From the NCBI GenBank assembly GCA_023228125.1, contig JALOBT010000023.1, forward strand, positions 1 through 40,278: a DNA stretch of 40,278 nucleotides. Reading direction: 5' to 3'. Origin of the DNA: Candidatus Cloacimonadota bacterium. Its GTDB lineage: Bacteria > Cloacimonadota > Cloacimonadia > Cloacimonadales > Cloacimonadaceae. The translations under genes and the position numbers were made by a program. Within the stretch, counting starts at the first letter, position 1; each line of letters opens with the position of its first letter. The notes below the pieces were generated by a model that was not told the origin of the DNA, ran no database searches, and was given only the letters and a program-made list of their open reading frames with translations. Shown piece by piece: positions 26,601 through 34,619 of this stretch.

Positions 26601-27898
26601 TGATCAGCTATATAAAAAGAACCTTCATCTCGCTGAGTATTCGCAATTACCGGCTTTTTTTCAGCGGGCAGGCGATCTCACTGATCGGGACTTGGATCCA
26701 ACGCACCACCATGGGTTGGTATGTCTATCGGCTTACTAATTCCGCCTTTCTTTTGGGTCTGGTGACCTTTCTTTCTATGATTCCCTCGATATTTATATCT
26801 CCTTTTGTGGGTGCTTGGTCCGATCGCTGGAATCGGCACAAGGTTCTGATTTACGCTCAGATAGCCTTTCTGGTGCAAAACACCATCTTGGCTGTATTAG
26901 TCCTCTCCAATGTGATCAATGCACAGCTCACTTATCCGCTTTTGCTATTGGCTACCTTGCAAGGGGTTATTGTGGCCGTGGATTCCCCCATCAGGCAGAC
27001 TCTATTGATTGATCTGATCGGAAATAAAAAGATGCTGCCCAATGCGATAGCCACCAATAGTGCGATGTTCAACGGTGCCAGATTGATCGGGCCAGCTTTG
27101 GGCGGAGTCTTGATCATCCTCTTTTCTGAGGGAGTGTGTTTTGCCATCAATGCGGCTTCATACCTACCGGTGATCGTTAGTCTGAGCTTTATCCGCATCA
27201 GTTATCCCAAGTTAAAACCTGCCACTACATCCACTATCAACCAGATCATCGAAGGTTATCGCTATGTATATCGTAGCTTTCCGATCCGGTTTCTGATCTC
27301 AAACCTGGCGATATATACTCTTTTTGCCTTTAGCTATTCCACCCTGATCCCCATCTTTGCCAAAGATGTGTTACACGGAGATAGCAGAACGCAGGGACTG
27401 CTCATGTCCACCGCTGGAATAGGAGCTCTGATCGGTTCTTTTGTGCTGGCTTCAAAAAATAGCATAAAAGGCCTTGATGTGCGGCTGATGGCGGTGGGTC
27501 TGGTGGCCAGCCTGGCTCTGATAGTGTTTTCCATGAGTGCTTCGCTTTGGCTGAGCATGGCTATGATGGTCTTTATCGGTTTTGGTCTGATGATGAACAA
27601 TGCCACTACAAACACCCTGCTGCAATCTCTGGTCATGGATGATATGAGAGGCCGGGTGTTGAGCACATATACCACTACCTTCATGAGTATGTCGCCTTTT
27701 GGAGCTTTGCTCGCTGGTATAATATCCAGCTATTTTGGGGCACAATTTGCCATGATGTGTTCGGCCGTGATTTGCTTGATATGGAGCCTGAACGGACTTA
27801 GAATTTTACCCCGTTTTAGCAAAGGTATGCTCAAGATGTTAGTCTTAAACTCAAATTCATCGGTGTATCGGGCTCCCCGCCTCAGGACAGATTCATGA
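26600..27898 (+). CDS. MFS transporter of the EntS-like family
   Basis: A 432-residue inner-membrane transporter with about 12 hydrophobic segments. Near the start NYRLFFSGQAISLIGTWIQ and, after the second span, the loop VGAWSDRWNRHK (the MFS motif A variant) are typical of the EntS/MFS_3 group, exporters of small molecules or siderophore-like compounds. GPALGGVLI matches the fifth-span signature. Substrate and direction cannot be told from sequence. It begins on the last base of the hslU stop and overlaps pgeF by four, so it belongs to the same transcript. Confidence 0.88.
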   Translation: MISYIKRTFISLSIRNYRLFFSGQAISLIGTWIQRTTMGWYVYRLTNSAFLLGLVTFLSMIPSIFISPFVGAWSDRWNRHKVLIYAQIAFLVQNTILAVLVLSNVINAQLTYPLLLLATLQGVIVAVDSPIRQTLLIDLIGNKKMLPNAIATNSAMFNGARLIGPALGGVLIILFSEGVCFAINAASYLPVIVSLSFIRISYPKLKPATTSTINQIIEGYRYVYRSFPIRFLISNLAIYTLFAFSYSTLIPIFAKDVLHGDSRTQGLLMSTAGIGALIGSFVLASKNSIKGLDVRLMAVGLVASLALIVFSMSASLWLSMAMMVFIGFGLMMNNATTNTLLQSLVMDDMRGRVLSTYTTTFMSMSPFGALLAGIISSYFGAQFAMMCSAVICLIWSLNGLRILPRFSKGMLKMLVLNSNSSVYRAPRLRTDS

Positions 27899-28587
27899 GC
27901 AAAATCTTTCATTATCTGGGCAATAAAGAGCTTGACTATCGTTCGCTAATGCGGCAGCAAAAGGGTGTGAGCATCGACGGGAAAAGCATTCTTCCTGTCC
28001 AGATGGTGATCTGTGAGCAGACCCATTCCAGTGTAGTACATATCTGCGGGGATGAGGATAGCGGAGCCGGCTTTGGGGCTCATGCTCAGATTCCCCTGGC
28101 CGATGGCTTTGCCACCAATATAGCAGATCAATATCTTTTGATCAGGACTGCGGATTGCTATCCTGTGCTTTTGTATGAAAAGGATGCCAAAGCTATTGCC
28201 GCGGTCCACAGTGGGCGTGAAGGCAGCAGGAAGAATATCGTGGGCAGAGCAGTGCAAATCCTGGTGGAGCATTTTGGCTGTGATCCAGCCAACATCATTG
28301 CTCATGTGGGTGCGGGGGTCTGTGAAGAACATTATCAGGTAAGCGAAGAGCTTTACGAGGCCTTTAATGCCAGTCTCAGTGCAGATGGCTTCTCTGCCTG
28401 CACCACACAGCACCGCCACCTGAATCTACGTGCTGTCATCTTTCAACAGCTACTAAGAGCTGGCTTGAAGTATATCAATATCGAAAACGTCCAGATTTGC
28501 AGTTATGAGCATCCCGACTACTATTCATATCGCCGGGACCTGGGAAACAATCGTCAAATCAACCTGATCGGGATCAGTAATGAATAA
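27895..28587 (+). CDS. pgeF: PgeF/LACC1-family (polyphenol oxidase-like) protein
   Basis: A 230-residue protein of the YfiH/PgeF/LACC1 family; characterised members act as zinc-dependent purine nucleoside enzymes or in removal of misincorporated amino acids from peptidoglycan. Zinc ligands are expected at His44 (QTHS), Cys88 (TADC) and His105. The usual HAGWRG motif after the last His reads HSGREG here, a notable change near the active site. The C-terminal half keeps the HVGAGVC and HLNLRAVIFQQL pattern. It overlaps the MFS gene by ATGA and the FapA-like gene by eight bases. Biochemical activity should not be assumed. Confidence 0.85.
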   Translation: MSKIFHYLGNKELDYRSLMRQQKGVSIDGKSILPVQMVICEQTHSSVVHICGDEDSGAGFGAHAQIPLADGFATNIADQYLLIRTADCYPVLLYEKDAKAIAAVHSGREGSRKNIVGRAVQILVEHFGCDPANIIAHVGAGVCEEHYQVSEELYEAFNASLSADGFSACTTQHRHLNLRAVIFQQLLRAGLKYINIENVQICSYEHPDYYSYRRDLGNNRQINLIGISNE

Positions 28588-29866
28588 GATATTTACGAAC
28601 AAAAGTGGCAATGTCCTGCTGGAACTAAGGCAGGAAAGCGCATCTGCCTGGCTTACCATCAAGCGCAGTGGGCGGCTGGTGGATGAAAGAGAGATCCTGG
28701 ACTTGATCGATGAAGCGGGTCTCAAATCTGGATTTGAAGAAGCTCTGCAACTCATCCGTGAGCGCGGGATCGAGAAAGAATTTGACCAACCCTTTCCCAT
28801 TGCAGTCTGCACAAAAGAGGAAGGAAAGAAAGAGGCTACGCTGAATTACAGCTTTGATCCTAATGCGATCACAGGCGACATCAGCGAGCTTGATCTGGCT
28901 ACATTAAGTAAGATCATTTATGTGAATGAGGGAGATATAGTTGCCAGCTATTCAGATAACCTCTTTGAACGTGATGGTAGCATCTACGACATTTTTGGCG
29001 AACTGATTACTCCCCCCAATGTGGATGAAGAAGCAGCGCAAAAGCTGGCTGGCAGCCATATCCGCTATGAGAGCCATGATTATGTCGCCACCAGGACCGG
29101 GTATCCTTATTTAGACGAAATAGGCCGCATCTGCATTTTGGATAGCCTGAAGCTGGATAGCAGTAAGGTGCCCACAGGTCAATTCCTGCGCAGCCCTGTA
29201 AGCCTGGAGATATCAGGAGACCTCAGCCAGGTCAATATCGCCTGCCTGAGCACTTTGACCATCCACGGCAATATTCAGGATTGCAGCATATATTGCGAAG
29301 AAGATCTGATCATAGATGGCGATATCAATTCTTGCAAGAATCCCGGAATTCAGGTTCTGGGTTCGCTCAAGCTTTATTCCATCCGCCATTCCCGCGTTTA
29401 CGTGAAGTCAGACATAGAATTTCAAAGCGAAATACTGCATTCGATAGTAGCCACGGATGGGAATCTCAGCGGTAGAGATGACGGTTCCCTTATCAATGGC
29501 GGGCTCATTCAGACTGCTGGTGATATCGATATCGCCAGTGCTGGTTCTGCTTCCGGCGATGAAACCGAGATTGAGATTGCGATTTCACCCTTTTACCGGG
29601 CGATGTTGATGCAGGTGACCAAAGAATCCGTGCGTCTGCGAGATGAAGGTGATGATAAGGCTTTGGATGATATTCGAGGGCGCATCAGCCGCTGTGAAGC
29701 TGAATTGGACAATCAATTGAACCTGTTTTTGAAAAGACCCACCCATGAGAAGAGAATCCTTACCGTGCGTGATGAAGTGTATCCCAAGACCCTGTTTCGG
29801 GTATTAAAGCATTCCTATCAGATCAAGAGTTATCAGAAAGGAATCTATCTGATTGAAAAAGAGTAA
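28580..29866 (+). CDS. FapA-family (DUF342) protein
   Basis: The 428-residue protein matches the FapA/DUF342 family: a mixed N-terminal domain, then a right-handed beta-helix-like core built of short repeats (SLEISGDLSQVNIACLSTLT, LIIDGDINSCKNPGIQV, SDIEFQSEILHSIVATDGNL), and a C-terminal coiled coil (about 350-390; ESVRLRDEGDDKALDDIR and on) that ends in RDEVYPKTLFRVLKHSY. Family members are thought to be cytoplasmic proteins linked to envelope or cell-division functions; their exact role is unknown. It starts inside pgeF and its stop is followed 13 bases later by the tricorn protease start. Confidence 0.82.
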   Translation: MNKIFTNKSGNVLLELRQESASAWLTIKRSGRLVDEREILDLIDEAGLKSGFEEALQLIRERGIEKEFDQPFPIAVCTKEEGKKEATLNYSFDPNAITGDISELDLATLSKIIYVNEGDIVASYSDNLFERDGSIYDIFGELITPPNVDEEAAQKLAGSHIRYESHDYVATRTGYPYLDEIGRICILDSLKLDSSKVPTGQFLRSPVSLEISGDLSQVNIACLSTLTIHGNIQDCSIYCEEDLIIDGDINSCKNPGIQVLGSLKLYSIRHSRVYVKSDIEFQSEILHSIVATDGNLSGRDDGSLINGGLIQTAGDIDIASAGSASGDETEIEIAISPFYRAMLMQVTKESVRLRDEGDDKALDDIRGRISRCEAELDNQLNLFLKRPTHEKRILTVRDEVYPKTLFRVLKHSYQIKSYQKGIYLIEKE

Positions 29867-29879
29867 ATGGAGAATAGAA

Positions 29880-32800
29880 ATGAGGATTAGAGCAATTCTA
29901 ATACTATTGGCTTTAGGCTTAATTTGTCTTCCGCTGCTTGCGGAGATTCCAGGTTTTCCCAAGGACCCTGCCATTTCACCGGATGGCAAAGAAGTGTGTT
30001 TTGTTTATGATGATGATCTGTGGATAGTTCCTTTCCAGGGAGGCGATGCCAGACGCCTGACCTCTACCAAAGCCTCTGAATGGGGCCCCATCTGGTCTCC
30101 TAATGGCCGATGGATCGCCTTCGTATCAAATCGCGAAGGGCTAAGCTATCCCTACCTGATTTCTGCTTCTGGTGGCGAGGCCCAAGTCATCATCCGCGAA
30201 TCTTATAGCATCGCAGATTGGTTCAATGATAGCAAACATCTTTTGGTGCTTCGCGGCAATGTGGAATTTGGCTCTTCTATGTACAAGCTTCCCATCAGTG
30301 GAGAGCGTCCCACGCTTTTGGGCGAGGTGGGAGAACGCTGGGCCAGCTTATCTGCCGATGATCGTCAGATTGTTTTTAGCCGCAATGGCTATGCCCACCG
30401 GGAAGCTTACACCGGTAGCAAGAATGGCGAGCTTTGGCTGTTTGACATCGCTTCCAAGGAATATACCCAGCTCACCCGCACAGAGCATTCAGAGCGCTAT
30501 CCTCGCTATTCTCAGAGCTCCAATTCTTTGTATTATTGCTATTCTGATGGCCAGAGTTTTCAGCTTAACCGGGTAGATAAGATGAATTTCAAGCGGCCGG
30601 TGAAGATCAGCAATTTACCACGCTTCAGTGCCCGTGATATCACCATCGCCCGGGCCAATGACAGAATAGTCTTTGAATACTTTGACGAGATCTATAAATA
30701 CGATCCAGCCAGCTCAAAAGCAAACAAGATCACCAAGCTGGATATTCGCATAGCTTCTGATATGTGGCAAAACCCCATCCGTGAGTTTGAGATGAAAAAC
30801 GACCTGGCAGATTTTGCAGTTTCAGACGACGAAATGCTGGTATCCTTTTCCTATAAATACGATAATTTCATCGTGCCTCGCAAAGGTGGCGAGCCCAAGC
30901 AGCTCACTGATGATCACAGCGGCTGGGCCAATGCGATCTTTATAAACGATCGGCAGTTGGTGCTATCCAAACTTGATCATGGCCGCGAAAAGCTTTTTAC
31001 CACCACCATCGAAAAGGGTAAAGAGCCTGTGCTCACCCCGATTGAATGGTTTGGGGCAGATTCCTTAAGCATCCAGGATATACACAAAGATGCCCAGGGA
31101 CGTTGGCAGATCAAATATCAGGATCATATCAGTGCCGGCAGGATCGCCCTGGCAGACAAGGGCAAGACCGATCTTTTGGCCATGAATACTCCGGGACTGG
31201 TGATCTCAGACTTTGCCATCAACAAAAGTGGCAGCCATGCCGCCTATTGCTCCATCGACAGCGAATACTACATGCGTGGGCTCTACATCTACGAATTTGC
31301 CACAGACAGCCATCGCAAGGTGCTATCTGATGACCGCAATATCTCCAGCATCCACTGGTCAAAGGACAATCGCTCTCTGATCTTTACCCGCAACCGCAAT
31401 CTATATCGTCTGGATCTGGTTCCCAGAGATGAATATGAATATGATGAAGACTTCTGGGCGCAGGTTTTTGAACCCCCAAAAGAGGAAGCAGAAAAGAAAG
31501 AGGAAAGCGGTTCTGAAGGCGAGGACGAGACTGAAGATAAAGCTAAAACCGAAGACGAAGCCACAATAGACGAAGACGGGCTGTTTGTGATGGAAATCAC
31601 ATCTAATGATAAAGAAGAAGAAAAGCCTGATCCGCCTGTCGAAATCGTCTGGGAAGGCCTGGATAAGAGATTGTTTGAGCTTTATCAGGGCTCCATGTCC
31701 AACCTCTATGTAATCCGTGTTTTGAGTGATTCCACCTTTCTCTATCTGGATAGACCCTGGTTTGCTCAAGAAAAGCCCAGCCTGAACAAAGGCGATATTT
31801 ATGGCAAAAACAAGAAGGAACAAGCCACCTTTGGCAAAGACAGCATAGCTTTCAAGCTGGTGGGAGAAACCCTGTATTATCTGGATGACTTTGCCTTGAA
31901 ATCATACGATCTTAATGGCGGTAAAAAGAACGATATACCCATCAGCATGGATTATGCCTACGATGTGCAAAAGCTCAATGGCCGCGTGTTTGAGCAAGCC
32001 TGGGGACTGTTTGCCGATAACTTTTATGATCCCAATTTCCACGGCCAAAACTGGCAAACGCTCTATGACGAATATCGCCCTTATGTGGACAAAGCACGTG
32101 ACATCAATGATGTAGGCGGCATTATAGACGAGATGGTGGGAGACTTAAATGCCTCTCACACCGGATTTTATCCCAGACAAGATGAGGCGAGCAATTACAA
32201 ATATATCGCCAGACTCGGGATAGAATTTGAGTACAATGAGACTCTACCCCAGGGAATCAAGATTTCCAGGGTTTATCCCAATACCAGACTGGCCAGCTAT
32301 TACAAGATCAAGGCTGGCGACATCCTCACCCATATAGACAAAGTAGAGATCTTGCCGCAAACTGCCTTGGACTCTCTGCTGATAGACAAGGTAGGCAAGC
32401 TCATCAGCTTCAGCATCTTAAGCGATGGCAAGGTGATCGAAGGCCAGGTGCAAGGCCTGGGGGGAAGAGAGTATTACCAGCTCTATTATGAATTCAAAAT
32501 AAACCGCAGTCGCCAAAAAGTGGATGAGGCCAGTGGTGGCCGCGTGGGCTACATTCATGTCCCGTCCATGGGAACTGAGGATTACGATAATTTCTATCGG
32601 GATTATTTTAGGGACAACCAGGACAAGAAAGCCATGATCCTGGATTTCCGGGGAAACAGTGGCGGCAGAGTGCATGAGGACATCATCTCACTGCTCACCA
32701 AAAAGAAATATGGCTACAGCCTCAGCCGCACTTATGGCCCGGATTTGCGTCCTGAACCCAGATTTGGAATCACTGTGCCTACCATTGTCTTAGTGGATGA

Positions 32801-33095
32801 GAATTCTTTTTCCGATGGTGAAATCTTCCCCATTATTTACAAAGAATTGAAGCTGGGCAAGGTGGTGGGATATCCCTCCAGCGGTGCTGTGATCGGCACC
32901 AGAGAACACACCTTGCTGGATGGCTCGCGTATGCGTATGCCTGGCACCGGATGGTTTAAGGTGGATGGCACCAATATGGAAGGCAGCGGAGCCATGCCAG
33001 ACATCATAGTGGAACACAGCCTCAACGACATTGTGGCAAATGACGATAAACAGCTCAGCCGGGCGATCAAAGAAATCCTACGAGAGATAAAGTAA
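29880..33095 (+). CDS. Tricorn-type S41 serine protease, exported
   Basis: A 1071-residue tricorn protease homologue. The chosen ATG (29880) has GGAG (29869-29872) upstream and gives a clean signal peptide (MRIRAILILLALGLICLPLLA); an earlier ATG at 29853 would add nine residues. Residues 25-530 hold WD40/TolB-like propeller repeats (AISPDGKEVCFV, IWSPNGRWIAFVSNREG). A long acidic Glu/Lys/Asp linker lies near 530-590. A PDZ domain (around 790-870) and the S41 core follow. Catalytic residues match tricorn: Ser759-His760 (NASHTG), nucleophile Ser978 (NSFSDGE) and Glu1034 (MEGSG). It probably degrades peptides in the periplasm. The stop overlaps the next start as TAATG. Confidence 0.92.
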   Translation: MRIRAILILLALGLICLPLLAEIPGFPKDPAISPDGKEVCFVYDDDLWIVPFQGGDARRLTSTKASEWGPIWSPNGRWIAFVSNREGLSYPYLISASGGEAQVIIRESYSIADWFNDSKHLLVLRGNVEFGSSMYKLPISGERPTLLGEVGERWASLSADDRQIVFSRNGYAHREAYTGSKNGELWLFDIASKEYTQLTRTEHSERYPRYSQSSNSLYYCYSDGQSFQLNRVDKMNFKRPVKISNLPRFSARDITIARANDRIVFEYFDEIYKYDPASSKANKITKLDIRIASDMWQNPIREFEMKNDLADFAVSDDEMLVSFSYKYDNFIVPRKGGEPKQLTDDHSGWANAIFINDRQLVLSKLDHGREKLFTTTIEKGKEPVLTPIEWFGADSLSIQDIHKDAQGRWQIKYQDHISAGRIALADKGKTDLLAMNTPGLVISDFAINKSGSHAAYCSIDSEYYMRGLYIYEFATDSHRKVLSDDRNISSIHWSKDNRSLIFTRNRNLYRLDLVPRDEYEYDEDFWAQVFEPPKEEAEKKEESGSEGEDETEDKAKTEDEATIDEDGLFVMEITSNDKEEEKPDPPVEIVWEGLDKRLFELYQGSMSNLYVIRVLSDSTFLYLDRPWFAQEKPSLNKGDIYGKNKKEQATFGKDSIAFKLVGETLYYLDDFALKSYDLNGGKKNDIPISMDYAYDVQKLNGRVFEQAWGLFADNFYDPNFHGQNWQTLYDEYRPYVDKARDINDVGGIIDEMVGDLNASHTGFYPRQDEASNYKYIARLGIEFEYNETLPQGIKISRVYPNTRLASYYKIKAGDILTHIDKVEILPQTALDSLLIDKVGKLISFSILSDGKVIEGQVQGLGGREYYQLYYEFKINRSRQKVDEASGGRVGYIHVPSMGTEDYDNFYRDYFRDNQDKKAMILDFRGNSGGRVHEDIISLLTKKKYGYSLSRTYGPDLRPEPRFGITVPTIVLVDENSFSDGEIFPIIYKELKLGKVVGYPSSGAVIGTREHTLLDGSRMRMPGTGWFKVDGTNMEGSGAMPDIIVEHSLNDIVANDDKQLSRAIKEILREIK

Positions 33096-33964
33096 TGAAT
33101 ATTGAGCATATCTTACAAAAAGCCATGGCGTTGAGCAAAACAAACTGGGTACATGCTTATCATCTGCTTACCAGCGCGGAGGAAGAGCACCCTGATGATA
33201 TCCGCGTGCAGACCACGATGGCGGATTTACATTTCTTCCGTTTGCAATACAAGCAAGCCATCAAGCACTATCTCAAGGCCCTGTCTTCCGACCCGGGGAA
33301 TATCAGGACCATCCAAGCCATAGCCAGTTGCTATATGGCAAATAACGAATACAGGCTGGCTTTGGCCTACTTCAAGCGTATTCCCAAACCCACGGATGAT
33401 GTGCTCTATAACACCGGTTATTTATGTGCTATTTTGGGGCGTCACAAAGAGTGCATTACCATCATGCAGGACTTGCTCATCCGTCTGCCCAATCACCCCT
33501 TTGTGTATTATGTCCTGATCGAGCAATACTTTGAACAAGGCCAGCACGATGAGGCTTTGCGCTATACCAAAATGGCACAGCAAAAAGCTGGAAAACAGCA
33601 GCAACTATATCTTTTGGCTGCTCTGGTATATTCCTCCAAAGAGCTGTGGCTACCAGTGTACTATTCCTACCAGCAGGCACAGACTATGGGGGAGATAAGC
33701 AATATTGATCATTATCTTCGCTATGCCAATGCTGCCAGCGTAATTGGTTTTCCCGAAAGAGCGGTGAGCATTTTGCTACAAGCTGAGCAAAAATGGCCTT
33801 ATGTGGGTGATGTCTATACCATGCTCTTGCGCCTTATGATCAAGCGCAAAGACTACAAACAAGCCAAACAGGTGGTTTCGCGGGCCAGGAAAAACCTGAA
33901 AAAACTGCCCAGCACTATCTTACTGCTCATAGAGCGAATGAAGATCGAAACTGAGAAAGAATAG
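33095..33964 (+). CDS. TPR-repeat protein
   Basis: A 289-residue, all-helical protein made of degenerate tetratricopeptide repeats. Examples are AMALSKTNWVHAYHLLTSAE, FRLQYKQAIKHYLKALSSDP and HDEALRYTKMAQQKAGKQQQ. No signal peptide or membrane span is visible, so it is cytosolic and probably mediates protein contacts. It overlaps the tricorn protease stop by one base and closes the long plus-strand unit. Only 16 bases separate it from the converging udk gene, so no separate terminator is seen. Confidence 0.8.
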   Translation: MNIEHILQKAMALSKTNWVHAYHLLTSAEEEHPDDIRVQTTMADLHFFRLQYKQAIKHYLKALSSDPGNIRTIQAIASCYMANNEYRLALAYFKRIPKPTDDVLYNTGYLCAILGRHKECITIMQDLLIRLPNHPFVYYVLIEQYFEQGQHDEALRYTKMAQQKAGKQQQLYLLAALVYSSKELWLPVYYSYQQAQTMGEISNIDHYLRYANAASVIGFPERAVSILLQAEQKWPYVGDVYTMLLRLMIKRKDYKQAKQVVSRARKNLKKLPSTILLLIERMKIETEKE

Positions 33965-33980
33965 CAAGCGTACAGCCGGC

Positions 33981-34619
33981 TTAGCTCTTCCTGGTTTTAC
34001 TCACCAATTCGTATAGCAGGTAGCCATTTAGCATATACAAGACCTTATCGAATTCCTTGTCACCGGGGATGATGACATCGGCGTTTTTCTTGCTTGGTTC
34101 GATAAAGGCAGCGTGTGAGGGCTTCACAGTCTGCATATATTGATCCAAAACTCCCTCCACTTCCCGGCCCCGTTCGATAATATCGCGGGCGATTCTTCTG
34201 GCCAGCCTGGTATCGGCATCTGTATCGACATAGATTTTGAGATCGGAAAGCTCAATCAATTCTGGATAATACAGGGCAAAGATGCCTTCCAGGATGATCA
34301 CATCGGCATCAGCAATGCAAAGCTTACCTTCCTTGCGGCTATGAGTCACAAAATCATAATCTGGCACATTCACAGCTTTGCCGGCGAGCATATCACGCAC
34401 ATCCTTCATCAGATAGTCTTTGTCGATCGAATCGGGATGATCAAAATTGACTTTGGCGCGCTCTTCCATGGATAGATGCCCCAGGTTTTTGTAGTAGTTA
34501 TCGTGAGAAATGATCACGGTCTTCAGGTCTTGCAATCGTTGGCCAATGGCTTTGGCGATGGTGGTTTTCCCGCAACAGGTTCCACCAGAGATTAGGACTA
34601 AGCGAGGGCAATATTTCAT
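33981..34619 (-). CDS. udk: Uridine kinase
   Basis: The 212-residue protein phosphorylates uridine (and cytidine) with ATP in pyrimidine salvage. It shows the P-loop GGTCCGKTT near residue 12, SHDNYYK, NFDHPDSID (around 59-67), YDFVTHSR and EGIFALYYPEL, the usual order for Udk, and DTDADTRLARRIARDI for the lid region. The length is normal. ATG at 34619 overlaps the stop of the sensor kinase gene (ATGA), so it is the last gene of a minus-strand operon, converging on the TPR gene. Confidence 0.93.
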   Translation of the reverse strand: MKYCPRLVLISGGTCCGKTTIAKAIGQRLQDLKTVIISHDNYYKNLGHLSMEERAKVNFDHPDSIDKDYLMKDVRDMLAGKAVNVPDYDFVTHSRKEGKLCIADADVIILEGIFALYYPELIELSDLKIYVDTDADTRLARRIARDIIERGREVEGVLDQYMQTVKPSHAAFIEPSKKNADVIIPGDKEFDKVLYMLNGYLLYELVSKTRKS

